From NCBI GenBank assembly GCA_004796375.1, contig QZLA01000001.1, positions 1 through 64,000 on the forward strand: 64,000 nt of DNA, written 5' to 3'. The stretch is from Desulfobacteraceae bacterium (GTDB lineage: Bacteria; Desulfobacterota; Desulfobacteria; Desulfobacterales; Desulfobacteraceae). This document shows positions 40,697 through 49,232 of the stretch, piece by piece. Position numbers and translations under genes: made by a program. Position 1 is the first letter of the stretch. The number at the start of each line of letters is the position of its first letter. The notes under the pieces were generated by a model. That model did not search any database. It was not told the origin of the DNA and worked only from the letters and a program-made list of their open reading frames with translations.

Positions 40697-41875
40697 ATGG
40701 ACGAGTGCATGCCGATCATCAATACCGGCCTGAGAGGGGTTGAGGTTGCCAGCACACGGATATGCAATGTGCTTGGCAGTGAAGGTAAATTGATCTACAG
40801 GGGGTTCCTCATTGAGGACCTGGCACAGAAAGCCTCCTTTGAAGAGGTGTGTTTCCTGCTGATGTATGAACGGCTCCCGACCCATGAGGAGCTTGACAGA
40901 TTCAGCCGCAGCCTGGTTCAAAAACGGCAGATCCCGGAAAACATCTATGGCTTTTTAAAGGGTCTTGAGTCGAACGCGCATCCAATGGATGTGCTTCAGG
41001 CAGCCGTTCCCATGCTTGCCCAGTCTGACACCCTGCTGGGTGAGCGCTCCATGGAGAATGCGCTACTCAGATCAGAAAACCTTGTTTCGGGCATTGCCGT
41101 GATTACAGCAGCCTTTCATCGACTGCGGAACAACAAGCCCCTTGTTCCTCCCAGGGAGGACCTTGGCCATGCCGCCAATTTCCTGTACATGCTCACCGGA
41201 GAGGTTCCGGATGAGAGAACCGCCCACTATTTTGATGTGGCGCTGGTTCTCCATGCAGAGCATTCCTTTAACGCGTCAACATTCACCGCACGGCAGGTGG
41301 CATCCACCCGTGCGCATATGTATGCGGCCATCTCCGCCGCCATCGGTTCCCTGTCCGGCGAACTCCACGGGGGTGCCAATGTCCGTGTAATGGAGATGCT
41401 TAAAAAAATAGGAAATAAAGAGCATATCGACGGCTATATTGATGATACCCTCAAGGCGGGCGGACTGATCATGGGACTTGGCCATGCCGTGTATCAAACC
41501 GATGATCCCAGGGCCAAAATCCTTGCTCCCATGAGCCGGGAGCTGGGAGAACGAACCGGTCAGCCCCAGTGGTATGAATTGTCAAAAACCCTTGAAGTCA
41601 GAGCAAAAAAAGCGTTTAAAGAACACAAGCAAAGGGACATTTTCGTCAACGTGGATTTTTATTCCGCATCTTTGTTCTACGCCATGGGGATCCCCATTGA
41701 CCTGTTCAGCCCGATATTTGCCGTTTCCAGGGTGATCGGCTGGGCTGCCCATATTATTGAAGAGCAATATGCCACGGCCGCCCCAAAACCATCCCTGTAC
41801 AGACCCGGTGCAGCCTATGTCGGCGATTATTGCGGGCCTGACGAATGTACATTCACTGATCTTGAAGAACGATAA
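40697..41875 (+). CDS. gltA: Citrate synthase (short type)
   Basis: A 392-residue citrate or 2-methylcitrate synthase. Catalytic residues are the His in GSLSGELHGGAN (near residue 225), the His in MGLGHAVY (near 262) and the Asp in NVDFYSAS (near 317). It lacks the allosteric NADH domain of the long type. It follows the FTR gene by 35 bases with AAAAGGAG before its ATG. Its place among redox genes is unusual; it may only share their transcript. In some anaerobes it supports glutamate synthesis. Confidence 0.92.
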   Translation: MDECMPIINTGLRGVEVASTRICNVLGSEGKLIYRGFLIEDLAQKASFEEVCFLLMYERLPTHEELDRFSRSLVQKRQIPENIYGFLKGLESNAHPMDVLQAAVPMLAQSDTLLGERSMENALLRSENLVSGIAVITAAFHRLRNNKPLVPPREDLGHAANFLYMLTGEVPDERTAHYFDVALVLHAEHSFNASTFTARQVASTRAHMYAAISAAIGSLSGELHGGANVRVMEMLKKIGNKEHIDGYIDDTLKAGGLIMGLGHAVYQTDDPRAKILAPMSRELGERTGQPQWYELSKTLEVRAKKAFKEHKQRDIFVNVDFYSASLFYAMGIPIDLFSPIFAVSRVIGWAAHIIEEQYATAAPKPSLYRPGAAYVGDYCGPDECTFTDLEER

Positions 41876-41901
41876 CTGCTGATAAAGGACAAGATTCGAT
41901 T

Positions 41902-42579
41902 ATGAAAACCTGGCAATGTACGGTTTGTAAATATATCCACAAAGGGGACGCACCACCCGAGAAATGCCCCATCTGCGGAGTCCCGGCATCAAAATTCATA
42001 GAGATTGACCCTGCTGAGGCCGAAGCACTGGCGGCCAAAAAAAAACGCCCGCCAGCAAAAAAAGCCGCCTCCCCTGACGATCAGGCCAAAACCGAAACAG
42101 CAGCGCCTGCAGCACCAGAACCGGCACCGCCCAAAAAAGACCGCAAACCCTATGACATATTGACCGACCTGATGGTCCAGCACCATGCCCATCCGGTCTC
42201 GGTTCACTTTCCCAACGGCGTGCTTCCCGTGGCGGTGATGGTATTTGTGCTGGCCTGGCTGTTTGATTCCACCCTGCTCTCCCAGGTCGGCATGGTGAAC
42301 CTGATTTTCGTATTGCTGGTGCTCCCGTTTGTCCTGTATTCCGGTGTGATCGAATGGCAGAAAAAATACATGCAGGCCATGACCGTGATCTTCAAGATCA
42401 AAATCCTTGCAGCAGCCATCACCACAGCCTCGTGCGTGATCAGTCTGGCATGGGTCCTGATTGAGCCCGATGTGCTTACCCGGCCCCATGCCTGGGCATT
42501 CATCCTGATCAATGTCGTGATGATTGCCGCTGCCGGCGTTGCCGGACATATCGGCGGGAAGCTGGTATTCAAGGATTAA
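41902..42579 (+). CDS. Rubredoxin-like domain fused to a DUF2231 membrane domain
   Basis: A 225-residue protein. Residues 1-28 form a rubredoxin-like knuckle with Cys6, Cys9, Cys22 and Cys25 (CTVCK, CPICG). A charged, Ala/Lys/Pro-rich linker (about 37-90) leads to a DUF2231-type membrane domain of four or so helices, which begins with LMVQHHAHPVSVHFPNGVLPVAV; the His in HPVSVHF may bind heme or metal. A cytoplasmic electron carrier tied to the membrane is the simplest reading. Twenty-six bases follow citrate synthase, same operon. Confidence 0.85.
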   Translation: MKTWQCTVCKYIHKGDAPPEKCPICGVPASKFIEIDPAEAEALAAKKKRPPAKKAASPDDQAKTETAAPAAPEPAPPKKDRKPYDILTDLMVQHHAHPVSVHFPNGVLPVAVMVFVLAWLFDSTLLSQVGMVNLIFVLLVLPFVLYSGVIEWQKKYMQAMTVIFKIKILAAAITTASCVISLAWVLIEPDVLTRPHAWAFILINVVMIAAAGVAGHIGGKLVFKD

Positions 42580-42597
42580 GGCGGACCTGCGGAATTA

Positions 42598-43398
42598 TTA
42601 AAGACTGAGGGTCAGGCCGACGGGACAGTGGTCTGACCCGAAAATATCATTGTCTATAAACGCATGGGATATCCGGTTGTTCTCCACCAGATCCCGGGTG
42701 ACAAAAAAATAGTCGATCCGCCAGCCTGCGTTGTTCCTGCGTGCATTGAAACGGTAGGACCACCATGAGTACTTCACGGTTTCGGGATGAAGATGGCGGA
42801 ACGTATCCACATAACCGTCTTGGACCATGGCATCCAGAACATCCCGCTCAATCCTCAAAAAACCGGAACGTTTACTGTTGGGCCCCGGATTCTTGAGATC
42901 GATCTCATTGTGAGCCGTATTAAAATCACCCGTGATCACCAGGCTCTTTCCATCACGCCTCAATGCGCCGGCATAGTCGAGAAACCACTCATAAAACTCG
43001 AGTTTGTACTGTAAGCGCTCATCGGAACTGGTCCCGTTAGGGAAGTAGATATTGAACAGGACCGTATCCCCGAAATCCATCCGGATAATCCGTCCCTCAC
43101 CATCAAACCGGGGGGCTCCGAGTCCGATCTGGACATGGTCCGGTTTAATCCGTGTATACGATGCGACCCCGCTGTATCCCTTTTTCGTGGATGCATAGGC
43201 CCAGTGCGATTCATAGTCCATGAAATTGATCATCTCACTGGTGCGCTGGCCTTCCTGCAATTTCGTTTCCTGGAGCATCAGGATGTCCGGATCCAGGGTT
43301 TGTATACTTTTTTCAAAGTCTTTTTTAACCACGGCACGCAGGCCGTTCACATTCCATGATACCAGTTTGATCTGCTGATTCTGCGGTTTCATATTCAT
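42598..43398 (-). CDS. xth: Exodeoxyribonuclease III
   Basis: A 266-residue AP endonuclease / exonuclease III of the EEP superfamily. It has KLVSWNVNGLRAV, MLQETKLQEG, GDFNTAHNEIDL, YVDTFRHLHP, WSYR, NAGWRIDYFFV and the closing GSDHCPVGLTL, all active-site landmarks. It repairs AP sites and removes 3' blocking groups, which suits an oxygen-stress neighbourhood. Start at the Met 19 residues before SWNVNG is the likely one; a 16-residue longer form starts at 43446. Confidence 0.92.
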   Translation of the reverse strand: MNMKPQNQQIKLVSWNVNGLRAVVKKDFEKSIQTLDPDILMLQETKLQEGQRTSEMINFMDYESHWAYASTKKGYSGVASYTRIKPDHVQIGLGAPRFDGEGRIIRMDFGDTVLFNIYFPNGTSSDERLQYKLEFYEWFLDYAGALRRDGKSLVITGDFNTAHNEIDLKNPGPNSKRSGFLRIERDVLDAMVQDGYVDTFRHLHPETVKYSWWSYRFNARRNNAGWRIDYFFVTRDLVENNRISHAFIDNDIFGSDHCPVGLTLSL

Positions 43399-43482
43399 TT
43401 TTCGATAACCGGGTTTGTCTGTTTTTATTCCTGTCTCACAAGACATTACTGTCTCAAATATTCCTGCACCATACTTTTAACA

Positions 43483-44184
43483 TTATTCCTCAGATGCCAG
43501 TATGATCCGAGCATCGGCCACCACGCAGCGGTCCGGCGTACAGATCACCGGGTTCAGGTCAATGGATTCAATCCGGTCCTCCATTTCCATCACCGTATGT
43601 GAGAACTGCACCAGCACCCGGGTGAGGACATCCATATCAACCCCCTGCTGTCCCCGGTGCCCTGAGATAATATCTTTGCCGATAAGGCTGTTCACCATGG
43701 AAAGGACATCCCCGGGTTTTAAGGGTGCCATTCTGATGGTGGTGTCCTTATAGACCTCTACCCCGGTTCCGCCGATACCCATCACAATAACCGGCCCGAA
43801 CTGATAGTCGATCTTGGCACCGACCAGCAGTTCGACCCCGGACAGCATCTCCTCTACCAGCACCTCCTCAAAGCCGGGCAGCAACTTGAAGTGCCTGAAT
43901 GCTTCCTTGAGCTGATCCTGATTGTGGATACCAACCCGTACGGCCCCATATTCGGTTTTGTGAAGGATCTGGGAAGACACGCACTTGGCCACCACACCGG
44001 ATTTACATTGCTTGAGAAACTCACCGGCTCGGCTGGATGAGCTGCCCAGGTAAAACTTGGGGATATCCAAACCGGTCATTTCCATGAACGATTTTGCCAT
44101 GGGCTCCAGTACCCATCCCCTGGAACGGCTTTGTTCCAATATTTCCCACCCTTGATCAGGGATGTTGTTCAATATCTCATTCAT
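43483..44184 (-). CDS. Acyl-CoA synthetase (ADP-forming), beta/ATP-grasp subunit
   Basis: A 233-residue ATP-grasp subunit. It carries GVVAKCVSSQILHKTEYGAVRVG-type ATP-lid residues (in two parts), VEEMLSGVELLVGAKIDYQFGPVIVMG and the DLNPV motif near the end. Paired with the alpha subunit it converts acyl-CoA, ADP and phosphate to acid, CoA and ATP. The ATG overlaps the stop of the upstream alpha gene (ATGA) with GAGG before it. Confidence 0.9.
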   Translation of the reverse strand: MNEILNNIPDQGWEILEQSRSRGWVLEPMAKSFMEMTGLDIPKFYLGSSSSRAGEFLKQCKSGVVAKCVSSQILHKTEYGAVRVGIHNQDQLKEAFRHFKLLPGFEEVLVEEMLSGVELLVGAKIDYQFGPVIVMGIGGTGVEVYKDTTIRMAPLKPGDVLSMVNSLIGKDIISGHRGQQGVDMDVLTRVLVQFSHTVMEMEDRIESIDLNPVICTPDRCVVADARIILASEE

Positions 44185-45545
44185 GGCGTGCACCTCTTCA
44201 ATGCTTTTGCCATCATTACCGCCCCTTCCACCGACGATGCCACCGGGATGTTGTTGAGCTCAAATCCCTCAATAATGATCGCGTATTTGTCCTCATTGGG
44301 TACATAGGCAATCATGGGCTTGCCCTCATCCTGATATACCCGCGCAAGTTTGGCCCCGATATCGGCTGATACACCGGGTGAATACGGCAGCAGCAGCATG
44401 AGTATGCAATCGATCCCATCATCCCTCGACAAATGCCGGGCGGTCGTCACCAGATCCCTGTCTGTAACGCTGCCGGTCAGGTCAATGGGATTGTTAAGGG
44501 ATACAATATCCCGGACCTGCTCACCCAGACGCGTCTTGATCGCCTCAACCGTTTCTGGCGAGGGTGATGGAAGGCTCAACCCATGCTGTGCACAGGCATC
44601 TGCCGAAACAGCCCCATGTCCCCCGCTCAAGGATACGATTCCCACATTTCCCTTGCTGCCCTCGGGATAACAGCTCAATGCCTCTGCAAAAGAGGTCAGC
44701 TCATACTCGTTCAGTGCTTCTGCCACACAATGCTGCGCCATCACTTCGGAGAACACCCGGTAATCACCGGCCAGTGAGGCCGTATGGCTGGAAACTGCAG
44801 ATACACCCTGCTCGCTTTTACCGGCCTTGAGCACAATCACCGGTTTATTGCACTGTTCGACCAGCTGGACAAATGTCCGTCCCTCCCCTTGTTCAAACCC
44901 CTCAATGTAAAATGCAATCACTGCGGTTTGCGGGTCATTGGCAAACCATTGGAGCAGATCGGCTTCCCTGACCATGGCTTTGTTCCCGATGCTGACAGCA
45001 GAAGAGATCCCGATCCCCTGGCCGGCGAATTTGACCATCTGGTCAATCAGCACTCCGCCGCTCTGTGAGATGAATCCCACATTGCCCTTTTTTGGGTGAA
45101 TGATCCGCTCTCCGGGAAGAAAAAATGTATCTACTGCATGCGGGGAAAATATTCCCAGGCAGTTGGGACCGATAAACGGAAAGTTTGCCTGCCTGGACAG
45201 CTCTACCATTCGGTCCTGGATGTCCTGGTTGCCCACTTCGGCAAACCCGCCCGATATCACAACCGCACCCTTGACGCCTTTCCGGATACACTGCTCCATG
45301 ACCTCGGGAACAAAACGGGACCGTACAGCGATAACGGCCAGATCCACCGGCTCGGGAATATCCTCCACGCTCTTATAGAGAACCTCCCTTGACAGGGTGC
45401 CCCCTTTGGGATTAACCGGAAACACCTTCACCGGGTATCTCAGATGATTTTTATTGTAGATGACATTGGCCGGATGGCTGCCCTGGCTGGTGGAAACGCC
45501 AATAACCGCCATGGTCGACGGCCTGAAAAGCGAATTGTAATCCAT
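44181..45545 (-). CDS. Acyl-CoA synthetase (ADP-forming), alpha subunit
   Basis: A 454-residue subunit with a CoA-binding Rossmann domain (VIGVSTSQGSHPANVIYNK, KVFPVNPKG), and succinyl-CoA-ligase-like domains with VSSHTASLAGD, where the His is the phosphoryl carrier, and GIVSLSGGHGAVSADAC. It makes up the acetyl/acyl-CoA synthetase with the beta subunit. Separate alpha and beta genes are common in anaerobes and archaea; the alpha gene comes first. Likely substrates are acetate, propionate or aryl acids. Confidence 0.9.
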   Translation of the reverse strand: MDYNSLFRPSTMAVIGVSTSQGSHPANVIYNKNHLRYPVKVFPVNPKGGTLSREVLYKSVEDIPEPVDLAVIAVRSRFVPEVMEQCIRKGVKGAVVISGGFAEVGNQDIQDRMVELSRQANFPFIGPNCLGIFSPHAVDTFFLPGERIIHPKKGNVGFISQSGGVLIDQMVKFAGQGIGISSAVSIGNKAMVREADLLQWFANDPQTAVIAFYIEGFEQGEGRTFVQLVEQCNKPVIVLKAGKSEQGVSAVSSHTASLAGDYRVFSEVMAQHCVAEALNEYELTSFAEALSCYPEGSKGNVGIVSLSGGHGAVSADACAQHGLSLPSPSPETVEAIKTRLGEQVRDIVSLNNPIDLTGSVTDRDLVTTARHLSRDDGIDCILMLLLPYSPGVSADIGAKLARVYQDEGKPMIAYVPNEDKYAIIIEGFELNNIPVASSVEGAVMMAKALKRCTP

Positions 45546-45636
45546 GGCCGTTCCTTTTTAAAGCGCACCGGTTTAAAGCACATCGGTTTGTGTCTCACGA
45601 TGCACCCGGACCTGGTATTCGGTTTTTGGAAAGAAA

Positions 45637-45670
45637 CGGCTGGAAGGATCCCGGACAGGTCCTCCAGCCG
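45637..45670 (-). terminator. Terminator of the ferritin-like gene
   Basis: CGGCTGGA at 45637-45644 pairs with TCCAGCCG at 45663-45670, with a further AGGA/TCCT extension across a one-base bulge. On the minus strand it is followed by TTTCTTTCC. It lies 22 bases past the stop of the 45693-46154 gene. Confidence 0.7.
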
Positions 45671-45692
45671 CTGAAATGATCAGATTCGTTAT

Positions 45693-46154
45693 CTAGCCTT
45701 CATGATCCGCCAGATAATCATCATACATGCTCTCAAGGAAAAGTTTGTGCTGCGCCTCTTCCTGGGCCAGCATTTTAAATACCTTTTCCACCTGGGCATC
45801 GCCGGATTGAGAAGCCAGTTCGTTGTAAAGCTTTACAGCCGCTTCCTCTTTTTTCATGGCAATTCGCAGGATATCAGACATGATCATACCGGGCTCATAT
45901 TCTTTTTCAACCATGTAATCCGAAATCTTCAGGTCCGTGATTTCCTTGAGTTCATAGGAGTCTATTTTGTCCTGATTCCCTTTGATGTCTGAAATCAGAT
46001 CCACGTGCTTCTGCTCTTCTTTGGCAAAATTGATAAAGGTTTCCTTGGCAGCGGAGAAGGTTTCCTTTTCACTGAGTCCTGTATAGAACTCAACGGCTTC
46101 CTTTTCCCTGTCAACGGCGAACTGTAAAATTTCATCAACCGATCCAAAATTCAT
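45693..46154 (-). CDS. Ferritin-like rubrerythrin-type diiron protein
   Basis: A 153-residue four-helix protein of the ferritin-like group. Metal-ligand patterns are VDREKEAVEFYTGL, FAKEEQKHVDLI, AMKKEEAAVKLYNEL and LAQEEAQHKLFLE, each a typical E(x)nE/ExxH helix. No rubredoxin domain is attached. It is similar in plan to the protein at 33770-34243 and may have the same peroxide or iron function. A single-gene unit with its own terminator. Confidence 0.87.
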   Translation of the reverse strand: MNFGSVDEILQFAVDREKEAVEFYTGLSEKETFSAAKETFINFAKEEQKHVDLISDIKGNQDKIDSYELKEITDLKISDYMVEKEYEPGMIMSDILRIAMKKEEAAVKLYNELASQSGDAQVEKVFKMLAQEEAQHKLFLESMYDDYLADHEG

Positions 46155-46261
46155 GTCTACACTCCTCTTTTATATTCCTTGAAAAACCTGCCCTGGCATA
46201 AAAGCAAATTTTATACCATATAGAATCGATTTTACAAGCCTTAATTCGACCCTCAGACAGG

Positions 46262-47155
46262 TTATAATATGTCGCTGAGGGCCTGTTCAAGTCCGCCAAA
46301 CTTAAAATCAAATCCGCTCTCCTGAAGCCGTTTTGGAACAGCCCTCTGGCTGTTTAAAAATGCCGATCCCATCTCCCCCATGATCAACTTGACGGCAAAG
46401 CCGGGCGCCGGCATAAATGCCGGTCTGTGAACAGCCTTTCCAAGAGCCCTGGCAAAATTCTTCTGGCGGGTCACACCCGGTGCCGTAAAGTTAAAGGCGC
46501 CGGTCAGGTCTTGCTGATCCACCAGGTGCAGGGCGGCCCGGTAGAGATCTTCAATATGGATCCATGGAAACCACTGGACACCTGATCCCAAAGGACCTCC
46601 GGCCATCAACTTGAACGCCGGCAGCATTTTCCCTAAGGCACCGCCGCTGCCCAGGACGACACCAAAGCGCATCATGGCAACCCGAACCTGTTTTTCTGCG
46701 GCTTGATATGCCTCCTGTTCCCAGTCCCTGCACACCGTGGCCAAAAAATCGGTACCGTTTTGAGACTCTTCAGTCAGCAGCTGATCTTTCCCGTCTCCGT
46801 AAAATCCTGCGGCGGAGGTGTTTAAAAGTACGCTTCCCGGCTCAATGGCCTCAACCACATGCCGGGTGGTCAGAATTCTTGAATCATAAATGGCTTTCTT
46901 GTATGCCTTTGTCCAGTAACTGAAAATGTTCCGGCCGGTCAGGTTGATGACCACATCCGCATGTTTCACCTCTTCCTGCCAGGCCCCGGGTTGTGTGGTA
47001 TCGGCTCTGACCCAGGAAAAATCATCCAGGTCTGAAAAGCGGGAGATACCCTGCGACGTCCCTGTTCCGGTCACACGGTGTCCAGCATCCAGAAGCCTTG
47101 AGGCGATGTATTGACCGACAAATCCGGATGCGCCTGTAATAATAAACCGTTTCAT
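46262..47155 (-). CDS. TIGR01777-family epimerase/dehydratase
   Basis: A 297-residue SDR-like protein. The N-terminal nucleotide loop is ITGASGFVGQYIASRLL; the NTSAAGFYGDG motif and a MPAPGFAVKLIMGEMG tail are characteristic of TIGR01777 (YfcH). It is the same family as the C-terminal half of the 30771-32156 gene, without the SRPBCC domain. Function is unknown. Confidence 0.88.
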   Translation of the reverse strand: MKRFIITGASGFVGQYIASRLLDAGHRVTGTGTSQGISRFSDLDDFSWVRADTTQPGAWQEEVKHADVVINLTGRNIFSYWTKAYKKAIYDSRILTTRHVVEAIEPGSVLLNTSAAGFYGDGKDQLLTEESQNGTDFLATVCRDWEQEAYQAAEKQVRVAMMRFGVVLGSGGALGKMLPAFKLMAGGPLGSGVQWFPWIHIEDLYRAALHLVDQQDLTGAFNFTAPGVTRQKNFARALGKAVHRPAFMPAPGFAVKLIMGEMGSAFLNSQRAVPKRLQESGFDFKFGGLEQALSDIL

Positions 47156-47204
47156 ATCCGACTCCTTTGTTGATAATTCTCATCACTCACGGCATAATAC
47201 CCGT

Positions 47205-47612
47205 ATGAATCACCATTGTGCTGAAACAAAAGATATGGACCATTGCCCTTTTTGTTCTCGTAATATCGAATCCAAAATCTGTGCCAGCCAAGGCACCATG
47301 GTGGCGATTCATGACACCTCACCCGTCACCCCCGGTCATATGCTCATCATTCCCAGGCGTCACTGTTCCGATTATTTCAAACTCACTGCAGAGGAAAAAA
47401 AAGACGCTGATACACTATTGCATCAGCTCCAGGCGGATATTCTCAAAAAAGACCCCGGCGTCACCGGTTTCAATATCGGGATCAATTGCGGCGAAACTGC
47501 GGGGCAAACCATTTTCCATGCCCATATCCACCTGATCCCCAGGCGGGTCGGCGACACGCCCCGCCCGCGGGGGGGCGTCCGGGGCGTAATACCGGAAAAA
47601 ATGAACTATTGA
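47205..47612 (+). CDS. HIT-family nucleotide hydrolase
   Basis: A 135-residue histidine-triad protein. The catalytic HAHIHLIPR is near residue 108, and CPFCSR at 14-19 with a later His may bind zinc. It has the GHMLIIPRRHCSDYF core. HIT hydrolases act on AMP-linked or dinucleoside-polyphosphate substrates. A weak ribosome site leaves a start 10 codons later (at MDHCPFC) possible. It converges with the HDOD gene. Confidence 0.88.
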   Translation: MNHHCAETKDMDHCPFCSRNIESKICASQGTMVAIHDTSPVTPGHMLIIPRRHCSDYFKLTAEEKKDADTLLHQLQADILKKDPGVTGFNIGINCGETAGQTIFHAHIHLIPRRVGDTPRPRGGVRGVIPEKMNY

Positions 47613-47628
47613 TAAAAACAGGTGATCA

Positions 47629-48477
47629 TCACAGGATCTCAAGAAGCGCCTCCACATCATCCATATCAGCAGTAAAAGACGCCATGATTCTGGAGACACC
47701 TTCTGCATCAAGACCCAAGGCATCCATGGCCTGAGTATGGAACTGGTACGACAGTGCATCTGCGCCGACGGCCAGCCCAAGCATCATGCAGATACAGTCT
47801 GCCAGATATACCACGATAATATCCTTTTCCGCCTGCATGGATTCATCCTGGAGATGGTGGTTTCTGATGATCTTGACCATGCGTGGAGAAAACTTCCACA
47901 TTTTGGCGATCATGGCCCCCAGTTCAGCATGATCGATACCGATCACCTGCTTTTCGGCTTCCTGAAAACTGAAGTTATTTTCCACGACCAACTGGTCAAT
48001 TTTCTGTATTTTATCGGCAACCACCCCATCCAGGATGATTTTCCCCAGATCCTTGAGCAGGGCAGCCGTAAATATGGTGTTGATGTTCTCCATGGACAAT
48101 TGCCGGGCCACCTGCTTTGCGATCAAGGCCGAGGAAACGGCATACTTCCACATGGCGCCCTCCTGCAGGCCGTAACCTTCCTGTTTGCCTGTCATGATGG
48201 CCGCCCCGGATTTTAACAGGACCAGCTCCACGATCTGATCCGTTCCCAGGAACATGGCGGCTTCTTCAACGGATTCAGCAGGATTCTTGAGCCCGAAAAA
48301 GGCGGAGTTGCAGGTCTTGAGCAGCATGGCGGTCACCGCCGGGTCATATTTAATGATGGCTGCGATTTCATCCATGGAGCTGCCGGGTTGATCCACAGCC
48401 TCTATGATCCGGTTAATCACTGCAGGAATCGGCTTAAGTTTTTTTATTTCCTTGATCAGTTCCTGAATCGCCGTCAT
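47629..48477 (-). CDS. HDOD-domain signalling protein
   Basis: A 282-residue HDOD-domain protein (HD-related output domain). It shows IPAVINRIIEAV, SSMDEIAAIIKYDPAVTAMLLKTCNSAFFGL (in parts) and VIGIDHAELGAMIAKMWKFSPRMVKIIRNHH, the HDOD pattern in which the His/Asp are not those of an active HD hydrolase. HDOD proteins take part in chemotaxis or stress signalling. Its start overlaps the CheD stop by four bases, so the two are coupled. Confidence 0.9.
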   Translation of the reverse strand: MTAIQELIKEIKKLKPIPAVINRIIEAVDQPGSSMDEIAAIIKYDPAVTAMLLKTCNSAFFGLKNPAESVEEAAMFLGTDQIVELVLLKSGAAIMTGKQEGYGLQEGAMWKYAVSSALIAKQVARQLSMENINTIFTAALLKDLGKIILDGVVADKIQKIDQLVVENNFSFQEAEKQVIGIDHAELGAMIAKMWKFSPRMVKIIRNHHLQDESMQAEKDIIVVYLADCICMMLGLAVGADALSYQFHTQAMDALGLDAEGVSRIMASFTADMDDVEALLEIL

Positions 48478-48956
48478 ATTTTCACCTCTTGAGGATTTCT
48501 TGAGGTTTTGACAAATACATCGCCAGTATCAATTTCCAGTTTGAGGCTTCGATTCACATTTCCACCCATATCCTCGATATCCAGGTCAATGTCCACCGCG
48601 ACCAGGCATTTTGCCAGGGCTGTCCTGTTTTTTTTCCCGATACTGTGGGGCTCGCTCTGGTTCATGATCTCGGAACCGCCAATGGCCAGCACCTTTATCC
48701 GGTCTTTTTGGCCGCCGAGGGCTGAAAATGCCTCCAGCAGCTCCGGAATCCCGGTATCGGCGAACATCAGGGGTTGTTTTTCAGCCGCACCTTTCTCGAG
48801 AGTTGAATCAGGCAATATAAAATGGAGTATGCCGCCAACCTTGGATACCGGGTCATAGACGGCCAGGCCAATACCTGACCCCACACCACTGGCCACCAGA
48901 GTATCGTTTTTCTCTTTGCTGACCTGCATCTGGGCGATGCGAATGTTTTTTTCCAA
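48474..48956 (-). CDS. cheD: CheD-family protein lacking the catalytic cysteine
   Basis: A 160-residue CheD homologue starting at TTG with GAGGA seven bases upstream. CheD deamidates glutamines of chemoreceptors with a Cys-His-Thr triad. Here the GSC motif reads G26-S27-G28 (GVGSGIGLAVYDP), so the Cys is Gly; the His is kept at 45 (GGILHF), 17 residues on, as in active CheD. A later AIGGSEI is conserved. It is therefore probably a binding protein, not an enzyme. It overlaps the HDOD gene by four bases; no other chemotaxis gene is near. Confidence 0.88.
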   Translation of the reverse strand: MEKNIRIAQMQVSKEKNDTLVASGVGSGIGLAVYDPVSKVGGILHFILPDSTLEKGAAEKQPLMFADTGIPELLEAFSALGGQKDRIKVLAIGGSEIMNQSEPHSIGKKNRTALAKCLVAVDIDLDIEDMGGNVNRSLKLEIDTGDVFVKTSRNPQEVKI

Positions 48957-49232
48957 AATGCTGTCCTCTCATTTCCGTTCTTGATCCAAAGAGCCATCGT
49001 ATAGGACCGACTTCAATTTTACCGATTTAGGATACCGGTTGCGGAAAATGTGATCCGGGCTGAGCCATGAATCCTTTGAAAAACAGGCCCATACCCACAT
49101 TTTTACTCTAGCCGGCAGCAAAGATCAAGTGATATGACGAATCATTACACTTTTTCTCTCTTCTTTTTTCATAGTATTTCATATAAGATTAGGTCGTTGT
49201 GACAAGCTGCTGACACCACCATAGGAAAACAG

